Under the pieces are notes generated by a model. It searched no databases. It saw only the letters and a list, made by a program, of their open reading frames with translations, and was not told the DNA's origin. Made by a program: the position numbers and the translations under genes. From Streptosporangiaceae bacterium (GTDB lineage Bacteria > Actinomycetota > Actinomycetes > Streptosporangiales > Streptosporangiaceae): DNA of 55,568 nucleotides. How positions within the stretch are numbered: the stretch's first letter is position 1; the number at the start of each line of letters is the position of its first letter. Location of the stretch: the NCBI GenBank assembly GCA_030041135.1, contig JASHOL010000351.1, positions 1 to 55,568 of the forward strand, given 5' to 3'. Shown here piece by piece: positions 45,333-53,166 of this stretch.

Positions 45333-46010
45333 ATGCTCTTTACCGACCGGGCCGATGCGGGGCGGCAGCTGGCTGGCCGGCTTGAGCACCTGCGCGGAGA
45401 ACCAGTCGTTGTACTGGGCCTGCCGCGCGGCGGCGTGCCGGTCGCGGCCGAGGTCGCTCGCGCGCTAAGAGCACCACTGGACGTTATCGTCGTACGCAAG
45501 CTTGGCGTCCCGTTCGAGCAGGAGCTGGGAATGGGCGCCGTCGGGGAAGGCGGAGTCGAGGTCACCGATCCTGAGGTGATCCGCATGGCGGGCGTGCGGC
45601 CGCAACAGCTTGCCGCAGTCGAGGAACGCGAGCAGGCAGAGGTCGAGCGCCGGGCCGTGCGTTACCGGGCCGGGCGAGCGCCCGTGCCCCTGGGCGGCCG
45701 CGTGGCCGTGGTCATCGACGACGGGATCGCAACAGGGTCGACGGCCAGGGCAGCCTGCCGGATCGCTCGCGCGCTCGGCGCGGCCAGGGTGGTGCTGGCC
45801 ATTCCGGTCGCTCCGCGGGGCTGGCGGCACCGGATCGGCGGGGACGCCGACGAGCTGATCGCCGTGGCCACCCCAGGCGGCTTCATGGCGATAGGCCAGT
45901 TCTACGACGACTTCTCGCAGACGAGCGACGACGAGGTGATCCGATGCCTGGCTGCCGCCGCGACGGACGCCAACGCCGGCGCGGACCAAGACTCTGGCCG
46001 TCTGCAATGA
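45333..46010 (+). CDS. Phosphoribosyltransferase-domain protein
   Basis: 225 residues. The PRPP-binding loop is VAVVIDDGIATGSTARAA (about 130-148), preceded by VVVLGLPRGGVPVAAEVA and VIVVRKLGVPFEQELGMGA. This is the stand-alone PRTase group often found beside dienelactone hydrolase or erythromycin-esterase genes in actinomycetes; its substrate is unknown. GGGGGC lies about 6 nt before ATG 45333; starts at 45321 or 45303 are possible. Confidence 0.88.
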   Translation: MLFTDRADAGRQLAGRLEHLRGEPVVVLGLPRGGVPVAAEVARALRAPLDVIVVRKLGVPFEQELGMGAVGEGGVEVTDPEVIRMAGVRPQQLAAVEEREQAEVERRAVRYRAGRAPVPLGGRVAVVIDDGIATGSTARAACRIARALGAARVVLAIPVAPRGWRHRIGGDADELIAVATPGGFMAIGQFYDDFSQTSDDEVIRCLAAAATDANAGADQDSGRLQ

Positions 46011-46110
46011 GCCCGCCCGTACCGGTCACCAACCCGCCCGCGGACCACGTTCACTAGCCCGCCGGCGACGGTCACCCACCCCACCCGCAGCGGTCACCAA
46101 CCCTGCTCGC
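46010..46110. repeat. Degenerate tandem repeats after the phosphoribosyltransferase gene
   Basis: The phrase GGTCACCAACCC or close variants recurs at about 46024, 46070 and 46101, each followed by a GC-rich stretch, suggesting an eroded repeat array with units of about 30-45 bp. Confidence 0.5.
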
Positions 46111-46155
46111 AGGCAGCGGCACTAGGCCGCCAGCCTCCCGTAGCCCCAGCGGTGG

Positions 46156-47199
46156 CTAACGACGGGAACGTGAGTCGTGTCTCAGCCGATCGAGCAGCTT
46201 CGCGCATGCGTGCACGGCCGCGACATGCGGGACGTCGACGTCCAGGCGCCGCGCGAGTTCCACGATCGCACCGGTCATGCAGTCAAGCTCGAGGCGCTTT
46301 CCGGCTTCGAGGTCCTGCAGCATCGAGGTCTTGTGATCACCTACAGCCAGGCCGGCCTCGAGCCGGCGCTCCAGCGAAACCGGGAACGTTATTCCGAGCG
46401 GCGCGGCTACGGCTGCGCACTCAGAAAATATGGCCCGCAGCAGGTCTGGCATCTCTGGTATCTCGCCCAGCTGGCCGAGAGTCGCCCCGGTCAGCGCTGT
46501 GACCGGGTTGAACGCCACGTTGCCTATGAGCTTGAGCCAGATCTGGTCACGCAGCCTGGCCTCAACTGGCGCCCGAAGGCCGCCGGCCGCGAAGGCCGCA
46601 GAGATCAGCTTCAGCCGCTCCGACTCCGACCCGTCGGGCTCGCCGAGGGTAAACCGTGTCCCCTCGACATGCTTGATAACGCCTGGCTCGATGATCTCCG
46701 TGGAGCAGAAAACCACGCAGCCCACGTTGTGCTCGGCGCTGATCGAGTCGGCGATGACGCCGCCTGGGTCAACGCTCTGCAGCCCCAACCCGGACACCCC
46801 CGACCCGGACACCCCCGACCCGGACAGCCCGGATCCGGGCCGCCCGAGCCGCTCCGGCACGGGCATCGACTGGAAATACCACCACGGGATCCCGTTCTGC
46901 GCCCAGATGGCGGCGGCCCCGGGGGCGAGCAGCCTGCCCAGCCGCGGCGCGATCTCGGGCAGGCTATAGGCCTTAAGGGCGACGAACACCACGTCCGCGT
47001 CGGCCACGGCCTCAAGCCGATTCGTCACCGGAGGGCTGGCGGTGAAGTCGCCTCGCGGTGACAGGACGCGCACGCCACGGGTGGCCATAGCCGACAAATG
47101 GGCACCCCTCGCGATAAGCGTCACGTCGGCGCCGCCGCGGGACAGGGCAGCCCCGACATAGGCGCCGATCGCGCCGGCGCCAAGTACGGCAAACTTCAT
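46156..47199 (-). CDS. Ketopantoate reductase family protein (ApbA/PanE-like)
   Basis: 347 residues. The NADPH loop is FAVLGAGAIGAYVGAALSRGG at the N-terminus. DVVFVALKAYSLPEIAP, IWAQNGIP and the C-terminal helical domain (WLKLIGNVAFNPVTALTGATLGQL with Lys and Asn) fit the family, which reduces 2-ketopantoate or related 2-oxo acids. A glycine/serine insert (GSGLSGSGVSGSGVSG, about 132-147) is encoded by 15-bp repeats and is not part of the fold. The ATG at 47199 overlaps the ligase stop (ATGA), so the two are coupled and may share a pathway other than pantothenate synthesis. Confidence 0.9.
   Translation of the reverse strand: MKFAVLGAGAIGAYVGAALSRGGADVTLIARGAHLSAMATRGVRVLSPRGDFTASPPVTNRLEAVADADVVFVALKAYSLPEIAPRLGRLLAPGAAAIWAQNGIPWWYFQSMPVPERLGRPGSGLSGSGVSGSGVSGLGLQSVDPGGVIADSISAEHNVGCVVFCSTEIIEPGVIKHVEGTRFTLGEPDGSESERLKLISAAFAAGGLRAPVEARLRDQIWLKLIGNVAFNPVTALTGATLGQLGEIPEMPDLLRAIFSECAAVAAPLGITFPVSLERRLEAGLAVGDHKTSMLQDLEAGKRLELDCMTGAIVELARRLDVDVPHVAAVHACAKLLDRLRHDSRSRR
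46784..46840 (-). repeat. 15-bp repeats inserted in the ketopantoate reductase gene
   Basis: Units cccaacccggacacc, cccgacccggacacc and cccgacccggacagc (46784-46828), with a degenerate fourth, stay in frame and add a GSGVS-type loop to the enzyme. Confidence 0.85.
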
Positions 47200-48791
47200 C
47201 CCAGGCCCCGGCGCTGCGCGACAAACTCGCCGACTCGCCTCCGCTGCACCTTGCCGGTGGGCGTACGCGGGATCTCCTGCAATACGTCGATGCTGGCTGG
47301 AACCTTGAACGCCGCGAGTTGGTGCCGACAGTGGTCGAGCAGGTCCGCGGTCTGAACATCCCCGGCGAGCGTCACCGCGGCCCCGACGAGCTCTCCGTAC
47401 TTTTCGTCGGCCACGCCGAAGCAAACCGCGTCCCGCACGGCGGGGTGTGTCATGAGCACTTCCTCGATCTCGGCCGGAGCGATGTTCTCGCCGCCGCGGA
47501 TGATCATCTCCTTGATCCGGCCCTCGAGGAACAGGTAGCCATCCCGCGTGACGCCGCGGTCGCCGGTGCGGAACCAGTCGCCAAAGAACGCGGCCGCCGT
47601 GGCCTCGGGGTTGCTCACATAGCCCGACATCACTCCCGGACCGCGGATCACGACCTCGCCTGGGGTCCCGTCGGGCAGGAGGTTGCCCGTCTTGTCGGCG
47701 ATCCCGACCTGCGTGCCGGTCGGAACGCCCACCGAACCGAACTTCCTGGCGCCCGGCGGCAGCGGGTTAGATGACATCTGGTGGCTCGCCTCGGTCATGC
47801 CGTACGCCTGCAGCATGGGCGCACGGTACTCGCGCTCGGCTCGTTCCTGCAGCGCCGGGGACAGCGCGGAACTGCACGAGCGGACGAACCGCAGCGTGGC
47901 TGGAGGGCCGCCGTCATCGGCCTTGTCCAGGATCATCTGGTGCAGCGTCGGGCCGGCCGACAGCCAGGTGGCGCGCTGCTCGCGAGCCTGCCGCCAGAAC
48001 CTCGTCGGGGTGAACCGGCGCGGTGCGATCACGGCGCCGCCCGCGCTCATCGCCGCGAACGTCGATGCGACCAGCCCGTGGATGTGGAACAGCGGCATCA
48101 CCGAGAACGAGACGTCGTCCTGGCCGAGCTCGTAGTGCGCGGCGATCGTCCTGGTCGAGGCCATCAGGTTGCGCTGGCGCAGCGGAACTTGTTTCGGCCG
48201 GCTGGTGGTACCGCTGGTATGCAGCACAAGAGCCACATCGTCGGGATCACCGGGCTCGAACGAGCGCTGCAGTACTGACGGCTGGCCGCCGGCGAGGAGC
48301 TCGGGGGGCCCGGCGGCCGCCTCCTGGACGCCGAGCAGGGTCGTGCCGGTCCCGGCGGCCGCGGCGCTGGCGGCGGCCGAACCGCTCGCCGGGATCAGCA
48401 TGAGCCTGGGCGCGATGTCACCGAGGAAGAACTCGAACTCGGCCTGGGTGTAGGCGGGGTTGAGAGGCGCGGCAGCCGCCCCGACCGCCGTCACGGCAAG
48501 CAGCAGGAGCACTATGTCCGGCCCGTTCGGCAGGGCGAGGGCGACGCGGTCGCCCCGCCGGACACCCAGCCCGGCCAGCCGCTGGGCGAGCATTTCGACG
48601 CCGGCCGCCGCTTGTGCGTACGTGAGCACTTGCCCGCTATCCGGAACTATCAGCGCCGGCCGGGTCGGCTCTCCGGCGGCGAGCAACTCGCTCAGCGCCT
48701 CGCCAGGCTGACTGCCGGGTGCATCCACGCCCACTGTGCCGAACGTCGGGCCGATCCCGTCAGTCACCGGCTCCTCCACGCCCTCAGTCAT
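47196..48791 (-). CDS. Acyl-CoA synthetase (AMP-forming), AAE3-like
   Basis: 531 residues, class I adenylate-forming ligase. The P-loop is LHTSGTTSRPKQVPL, followed by VMPLFHIHGLVASTF, the A5 motif LQAYGMTEASHQMSSNPLP, A7 FRTGDRG, A8 IRGGENIAPAEIEEVL, and the catalytic Lys in PTGKVQRR. The SRPK P-loop variant and PLFHIHGL resemble oxalate-CoA ligases of the AAE3 type, so a short dicarboxylate is a candidate substrate. GAGG lies 5 nt before ATG 48791. It is first in an operon with the ketopantoate reductase gene and faces a TetR-type palindrome. Confidence 0.92.
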   Translation of the reverse strand: MTEGVEEPVTDGIGPTFGTVGVDAPGSQPGEALSELLAAGEPTRPALIVPDSGQVLTYAQAAAGVEMLAQRLAGLGVRRGDRVALALPNGPDIVLLLLAVTAVGAAAAPLNPAYTQAEFEFFLGDIAPRLMLIPASGSAAASAAAAGTGTTLLGVQEAAAGPPELLAGGQPSVLQRSFEPGDPDDVALVLHTSGTTSRPKQVPLRQRNLMASTRTIAAHYELGQDDVSFSVMPLFHIHGLVASTFAAMSAGGAVIAPRRFTPTRFWRQAREQRATWLSAGPTLHQMILDKADDGGPPATLRFVRSCSSALSPALQERAEREYRAPMLQAYGMTEASHQMSSNPLPPGARKFGSVGVPTGTQVGIADKTGNLLPDGTPGEVVIRGPGVMSGYVSNPEATAAAFFGDWFRTGDRGVTRDGYLFLEGRIKEMIIRGGENIAPAEIEEVLMTHPAVRDAVCFGVADEKYGELVGAAVTLAGDVQTADLLDHCRHQLAAFKVPASIDVLQEIPRTPTGKVQRRRVGEFVAQRRGLG

Positions 48792-48980
48792 CTGCGCCTC
48801 TTCGTTTCGTCCGCTGTGCGTGATCTAGTGCATAGCGAGCTTGATGTTGGCCATAGTCCTGCTTGACCTCTAGTCTGCCGCAGCCGTGGGGAGCGCTATC
48901 GCGAGGCGCTCCCGCGGCGCGCGAGCCCTCCTGACCTGGCGGCAAATGCATCGCCGGCCGGCCGCGCCCGATGCCACCCG

Positions 48981-49009
48981 TTGACCTTGGCAGGCGCATC
49001 GTGTTAAAT
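48981..49009 (+). promoter_or_regulatory. Sigma-70-like promoter overlapping the palindrome
   Basis: TTGACC (48981-48986) and TTAAAT (49004-49009) are separated by 17 bp. The -10 lies inside the palindromic operator, so bound repressor would block the DUF1707-TetR transcript. Confidence 0.55.
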
Positions 49010-49031
49010 GACTGAGCGGTCAGTCATTTAA
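49004..49031. promoter_or_regulatory. 28-bp TetR-type palindromic operator
   Basis: Perfect 12-bp arms (TTAAATGACTGA and its complement) flank GCGG. The TGACTGA-N4-TCAGTCA core is typical of TetR-family operators of lipid and acyl-CoA metabolism. It lies between the acyl-CoA ligase operon and the DUF1707-TetR genes, so the TetR at 49579 is the likely ligand-responsive repressor of both. Confidence 0.85.
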
Positions 49032-49052
49032 GCCGGGAACGGGAGCAGCACG

Positions 49053-49595
49053 GTGAGCAGGCAACTCGGCGGCGACGGCAGAACTCCAGCCTCCGCGATC
49101 CACGCGGCAGCCCCGCCCGCCACCAACCACGCGGCAGACCGGCCCGGCACCGTCCACGCGGCAGACCGGCCCGCCACCGTCCACGCGCCAGCCTGGCCCG
49201 CAGCGACCGGGGACAGGATGCTGGCGTCCGACGCCGACCGTGACAGCGCGGCGGACCTGCTGAACGAGGCGTTCGCGCAGGGGCGGCTGACCCAGGGTGA
49301 ACACGGCGACCGGGTGCAGGCGGCCTACAACGCACGTACGTGGACTGAGCTAAACAAGCTAACCGCGGACTTGCCGACCCAGCATGGCGCGCTGTACAGG
49401 CGGCCAGCTGCGGGCCCGCTTCCGGCGGGCCCCGACCGATGCCTGCTGTGTACGCTCCTGGTCTTGTGCCCGCCCGCCGGCATTACCTGGCTGCTGGTAG
49501 CCCGGCGGCGGGCGCGCGGAAGACTTCATCGGGCTGGCGACGTCCGGCCTGCATTGGTCCCAGCCGGGGACAGGCGGCGTGCCGAGAATCGCTGA
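49053..49595 (+). CDS. DUF1707 domain protein with repeat-rich N-terminus
   Basis: 180 residues. The DUF1707 domain is MLASDADRDSAADLLNEAFAQGRLTQGEHGDRVQAAYNARTWTELNKLTADLP (about 56-108), a short helical module common in actinomycete membrane proteins. One hydrophobic helix follows (CLLCTLLVLCPPAGITWLLVA, about 129-149). The first 55 residues contain four 9-residue repeats of HAADRPATV type. The GTG at 49053 has GGGAG upstream. The end overlaps the TetR gene by 17 bp, so they are co-transcribed. Function of the domain is unknown. Confidence 0.85.
   Translation: MSRQLGGDGRTPASAIHAAAPPATNHAADRPGTVHAADRPATVHAPAWPAATGDRMLASDADRDSAADLLNEAFAQGRLTQGEHGDRVQAAYNARTWTELNKLTADLPTQHGALYRRPAAGPLPAGPDRCLLCTLLVLCPPAGITWLLVARRRARGRLHRAGDVRPALVPAGDRRRAENR
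49100..49207 (+). repeat. 27-bp in-frame tandem repeats in the DUF1707 gene
   Basis: Four 27-bp units (49100, 49127, 49154, 49181) beginning ccacgcg encode HAAAPPATN, HAADRPGTV, HAADRPATV and HAPAWPAAT. Units 2 and 3 are almost identical. Confidence 0.9.
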
Positions 49596-50193
49596 GGCGG
49601 CGCGCGCGGCGCGCCGGGACCAGATCATCGCGGCCGGGCTGGCGTGTTTTGCGAGGACCGGTTACTACTCGACGACGATGGCCGACGTCGCGGCTCAGGC
49701 CGGCGTATCCAAGGGCACCCCGTATCTCTACTTCGAGAGCAAGGCAGCGCTCTTCCTGGCCTTGCACGAGGAGTGGAACTGCGGAGTCGGCGAGCGAGTC
49801 GACGGGGCGATTGCCGCGCTCAGCGAGGCTGATCGCCGCTCTCCCCTCCGCATCTTGCATGCGATCGCGGCCGCCGTTGCCACACATGTCGTCGCCGAAA
49901 CGCGGACATGCCGGGTCCTGATGGAGGCGAGGGCCTTGGCGGCTTACGAGCCGGTGATCGCGGCCGCGGTCCGCGACTCCGACGCGCGGACGCACCGGCA
50001 GCTTGAGGACCTGATCTCCGCGGGCATCGCCGCGAGGGAGTGGCCCGCCAAGACCGACGCGGCGCTGGCAGCCCGGCTGTTCACCGCGAGTCTGTACGGG
50101 CTGATGGCCCAGTGGCACCTGGCACCCGGCTCGTTCTCGTGGGAGGCCGCCGCGGCCGCGCTGGCGGCCTGCGCCGGCTCGGCTGCCGCGTGA
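49579..50193 (+). CDS. TetR family regulator
   Basis: 204 residues. The HTH is DQIIAAGLACFARTGYYSTTMADVAAQAGVSKGTPYLYFESKAAL (about 14-58). The C-terminal domain (LMEARALAAYEPVIAAAV and after) fits the usual ligand pocket of helices. The gene overlaps the DUF1707 gene by 17 bp. The palindrome at 49004-49031 makes it the likely regulator of its own operon and of the divergent acyl-CoA ligase operon; the ligand may be an acyl-CoA. The stop codon lies in a 15-bp tandem repeat. Confidence 0.92.
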   Translation: MPRIAEAARAARRDQIIAAGLACFARTGYYSTTMADVAAQAGVSKGTPYLYFESKAALFLALHEEWNCGVGERVDGAIAALSEADRRSPLRILHAIAAAVATHVVAETRTCRVLMEARALAAYEPVIAAAVRDSDARTHRQLEDLISAGIAAREWPAKTDAALAARLFTASLYGLMAQWHLAPGSFSWEAAAAALAACAGSAAA

Positions 50194-50227
50194 GAGCCTG
50201 CCGCGTGAGAGCCTGCCGCGTGAGAGC
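50183..50227 (+). repeat. 15-bp tandem repeat across the TetR stop codon
   Basis: Three perfect copies of ctgccgcgtgagagc (50183, 50198, 50213). Each contains the TGA that ends the TetR frame, so there are three in-frame stops in a row just before the ribosome binding site of the next gene. Confidence 0.92.
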
Positions 50228-50236
50228 CTGAGGTAC

Positions 50237-50788
50237 GTGAGCCATCGCGAGAGCGCCGATCGCGATCCCGGAGTGGCAGGTGACTCGATCCGCGCGGGTC
50301 ACCTCCTGCTGACTCCGCTCTCGGTCAACGACGCCGATGAGATGGTGCACGTGCTGGGCAGCCAGGAACTGTACCGTTTCACCGGCGGCGCCCCTCCCAC
50401 GCTGGCAGAGCTGCGAGCGCGCTACGCCCGCCAGGTCGCAGGTCACTCCCCCGACGGCCGCCAGGAGTGGCGGAACTGGATCATCCGCTGCCAGCCGGAC
50501 GGCCGGGCCGCCGGTTACGTCCAGGCGACGATCGACGATGGCGGCAGCCGGGCCGAGATCGCGTGGGTTGTCGGCACGGCGTGGCAAGGCCGCGGGTTCG
50601 CGTCCGCCGCCGCTCGGGCCCTGGTCGGCTGGCTCGACGCACGTGGCCTGGCCCGGATCCAGGCGCACGTGCATCCGGCCCACGAAGCCTCCGCGGCCGT
50701 CGCGCGGTCGGCCGGCCTCAGGCCCACTGGCGTGCTGGAGGACGGCGAACTGGTCTGGCTGCGCGAACGGCGACGCCCTGGCCAGTGA
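50237..50788 (+). CDS. GNAT family N-acetyltransferase (RimJ/RimL-like)
   Basis: 183 residues. The acetyl-CoA motif is AEIAWVVGTAWQGRGFASAAARALVGWL (about 108-136, with QGRGFA), followed by RIQAHVHPAHEASAAVARSAGL, typical of RimJ-type enzymes. The N-terminal strand LLLTPLSVNDADEMVHVLG also fits. The GTG at 50237 has GAGG 3 nt upstream. It follows the TetR gene by 43 bp and could be in the same transcript. Substrate unknown. Confidence 0.88.
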   Translation: MSHRESADRDPGVAGDSIRAGHLLLTPLSVNDADEMVHVLGSQELYRFTGGAPPTLAELRARYARQVAGHSPDGRQEWRNWIIRCQPDGRAAGYVQATIDDGGSRAEIAWVVGTAWQGRGFASAAARALVGWLDARGLARIQAHVHPAHEASAAVARSAGLRPTGVLEDGELVWLRERRRPGQ

Positions 50789-50924
50789 CGCTGCCACGGC
50801 CTTATGGCAACGGGTTTCGATGTGATCAGAAAGGGAACGAGGTGTCTCCTCGCCTGGCCACGGGCCTGGCGACTACGCGACCGCTGACGGTCTGAGGCTC
50901 TGGCGTTCAGGCCGTCGCAGTGGC

Positions 50925-51794
50925 CTATGAGTCCGGCCTCGTCACGCCAGTTGCCTGAGCAGGCAGTCGATCGAAGCGCGGCGGCCGCCGCTCGGTGAAC
51001 GAGCTCACACCCTCGCGGAAATCCGGACGGCCGAAGCTCTCGATCATCAGGCTCCTGGCCTCGCGCTCGGAGGCGAGCAAGCCTGCGTGCAGCTGCTGGT
51101 AGACCTGCTTCTTCATGATGGCCATCGACGCCGGCGACGACGTCGCGGCGAGGTTCCTGATGTAGTTCTGGGCGCAGGCCAGCACCTCGTCACGTGGCAG
51201 GGCCGCGTTCACCACGCCGAGCGCGGCCGCCTCGACACCGGTGATCTTGCGTGAGGAGAACAGCAGGTCCAGCGCGACCGCGGGGCCGACCAGCCGGGGC
51301 AGCAGCCAGCCTATGCCCCACTCCGCGATCAGGCCGCGCTGCGCGAACGCGGTCAGCAGGACGGCATCTTCGGCCATGAAACGCAGATCGCAGGCCAGCA
51401 CGATCGGTACCGCCATCCCCGCCACCGGGCCGTTGATCGCGGCCACAACCGGCTTAGGCACCGACAGGAGATAGGTGTGCGTGCCCAGGTGCAGATCGTC
51501 GCCGAAGGCCGGGTCGCCAGGCTCGGACGCGAGGTCCTCCGGCAACGCCTCCGCGGTGTACTGGCCCGCGCTGACCGCCGACAGCCGCCTCATGTCGGCC
51601 CCGGCGCAGAATCCGCGCCCGGCACCGGTAATCACGATGCCGACAACCCGCGTGTCGGCTTCTGCCGACGCAACGGCGTGGCGGAGTTCCAGTCCCATCC
51701 TGTCGGTCCACGCGTTGAGCGCCTCCGGCCGGTTGAGCGTGATGGTCGCAACTGGGTCGTCGACCTCGTAGAGGATCTCTTCATATGCAGTCAC
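50925..51794 (-). CDS. Enoyl-CoA hydratase/isomerase family protein
   Basis: 289 residues, crotonase fold. The oxyanion-hole segments are GRGFCAGADMRRLS (about 64-77) and NGPVAGMAVPIVLACDLRFMAEDAV (about 122-146); ATITLNRPEALNAW is the usual N-terminal block. It probably hydrates or isomerises enoyl-CoA esters in fatty or aromatic acid breakdown. GGGAGG at 7 nt supports the GTG at 51794; an ATG at 51836 would add 14 residues. It is a single gene, divergent from a small membrane protein. Confidence 0.92.
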   Translation of the reverse strand: MTAYEEILYEVDDPVATITLNRPEALNAWTDRMGLELRHAVASAEADTRVVGIVITGAGRGFCAGADMRRLSAVSAGQYTAEALPEDLASEPGDPAFGDDLHLGTHTYLLSVPKPVVAAINGPVAGMAVPIVLACDLRFMAEDAVLLTAFAQRGLIAEWGIGWLLPRLVGPAVALDLLFSSRKITGVEAAALGVVNAALPRDEVLACAQNYIRNLAATSSPASMAIMKKQVYQQLHAGLLASEREARSLMIESFGRPDFREGVSSFTERRPPRFDRLPAQATGVTRPDS

Positions 51795-51954
51795 CCAGAG
51801 GCCTCCCTGCCCGCCGGCGACGGATATCCCGGTCATTCTGAACGCAAACCTGGCCCGCGTCGAGCCGTGTTGCGAGGCGCTCGCGAGCATGATGGAAGTG
51901 ACCTAACCCCATCCGATCGGCACGAATCCGACGACGAAATGGAGCGGCGAATCC

Positions 51955-52449
51955 ATGAGCATCACTGCGACCGCGCAGGCGGCGCCTGCAGGCAGAACAA
52001 GCCGCCTGGCGGCAGCCAACTTCGTCGCCTGCCTGGTCCTGCTTGCTCAGTACCTGCTCGGCATGGTCGTGAACATCTACGTCATCCTTCCCAGCCGCCA
52101 TCCGGGTGCCAGCGCAGGCAACTATTTCTCCGGCATCGTCTCCGGCATCGGCTGGCTGATCCCCGACGGGCCGGCGTGGGCCGCGGCTCACGCTGCCTTC
52201 GGCCTTGTGCTGGTGGTTGCGGCGTACGCGGCCATCGCGTTCGCGCTCGGGCAGCGCAGCCGTGTGTACCTCGTGACCGCCGTGCTGGGCGCACTGGCGA
52301 TAACCGGCGCCGCGTTCAACGGCGCGAGCTTCCTGAATTACGGGCAGGCCTTCAGCTCGATGATCATGGCGGGCCTGTGGGCGCTCGCGCTTGGCTGCTA
52401 TCTCACCGGCCTGTTCTGCGTCGCCCGATCTCACCTCAGTCTCAGGTAA
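51955..52449 (+). CDS. Four-helix membrane protein, unknown function
   Basis: 164 residues with four hydrophobic segments: FVACLVLLAQYLLGMVVNIYVIL (about 23-45), AHAAFGLVLVVAAYAAIAFAL (about 79-99), VYLVTAVLGALAITGAAFNG and SSMIMAGLWALALGCYLTGLF. The spacing resembles small DoxX- or cytochrome-b-like proteins but no heme or quinone ligands are obvious. GGAG lies about 11 nt before the ATG. Function unknown. Confidence 0.8.
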   Translation: MSITATAQAAPAGRTSRLAAANFVACLVLLAQYLLGMVVNIYVILPSRHPGASAGNYFSGIVSGIGWLIPDGPAWAAAHAAFGLVLVVAAYAAIAFALGQRSRVYLVTAVLGALAITGAAFNGASFLNYGQAFSSMIMAGLWALALGCYLTGLFCVARSHLSLR

Positions 52450-52495
52450 GTCGCTGCACCTTCACGGCGCGGCGGGGGCCACTCACAATGAGGAC

Positions 52496-53113
52496 ATGGC
52501 CGATGGGCAGTCAGGGGATGTGTGCCCGCGGTGCGGCAGCACTGCGGGCGTGCACTCAATCGGGGAACTCGTCGCGCAAGCGCAAGGCCGGCTGAACACC
52601 CAGCAGCAAATGGGCAGCCAGCCCGGGCCGGGCCGGCCGGGCGGGCCGGGCGGGCCGGGCGGGCAGCAGGAAGGTCCCGCGCCGGGGCAGCCGGAAGGTC
52701 CTGCGCCGGGGTGGGCGCAGGAGCCGACTTCCGGCCCGGCTCAGGGCGGATGGCAAGGCGGCGGATGGCAAGGCGGGGGCTACCGTGACTACGGCGGGGG
52801 CGGCCCTATGGGCGATGACCTCGCCGGGCTCGCGATGGGCGCGGCCACCCGGTTCCTGGGCCGGGCCATCGGCCGCCGGGTCGAGCGGGCCATGACCGAG
52901 AAGATCCTTCCGACCCTGCAGGCGAACCGGCAGCAAGCGCTCGCGACGCAGATGGCGATCGCCCAGCGGTATCCCGACTTGCGGGCTTGCATGACCGACA
53001 AGGTGATCTTCCTGGCCGGCGGAAGCCGGACGGCGCCGATGGCGAACGTCAACTTCGGGGCGATTACGCTTGAGCAATCCGACGCGCTGGTGGCCAGTCT
53101 GCGCGAGGGCTGA
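52496..53113 (+). CDS. Uncharacterised zinc-ribbon-start protein with Gly/Pro-rich linker
   Basis: 205 residues. A single CPRCGS half-ribbon is at 10-15. A low-complexity Gly/Pro/Gln linker follows (about 40-105: GPGGPGG, QGGGWQGGGYR). The C-terminal half is folded-looking: LAMGAATRFLGRAIGRRVERAMTEKILPTLQ and LRACMTDKVIFLAGGSRTAP. No family is recognised. GAGG lies 3 nt before the ATG at 52496. It precedes the FAH-family gene by 53 bp and may be co-transcribed. Confidence 0.75.
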   Translation: MADGQSGDVCPRCGSTAGVHSIGELVAQAQGRLNTQQQMGSQPGPGRPGGPGGPGGQQEGPAPGQPEGPAPGWAQEPTSGPAQGGWQGGGWQGGGYRDYGGGGPMGDDLAGLAMGAATRFLGRAIGRRVERAMTEKILPTLQANRQQALATQMAIAQRYPDLRACMTDKVIFLAGGSRTAPMANVNFGAITLEQSDALVASLREG

Positions 53114-53166
53114 CTCGGCATTTGCGGGTCGGCGCGCCGGAGCCGACTCATGCCAGGAGGTCGCCC

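Noticed and set aside
45146-45586. Minus-strand protein with HTAFHAPVAS repeats
   Set aside because: The repeat part is short and the rest is antisense of the phosphoribosyltransferase. No start with a ribosome binding site is seen for the repeat part alone.
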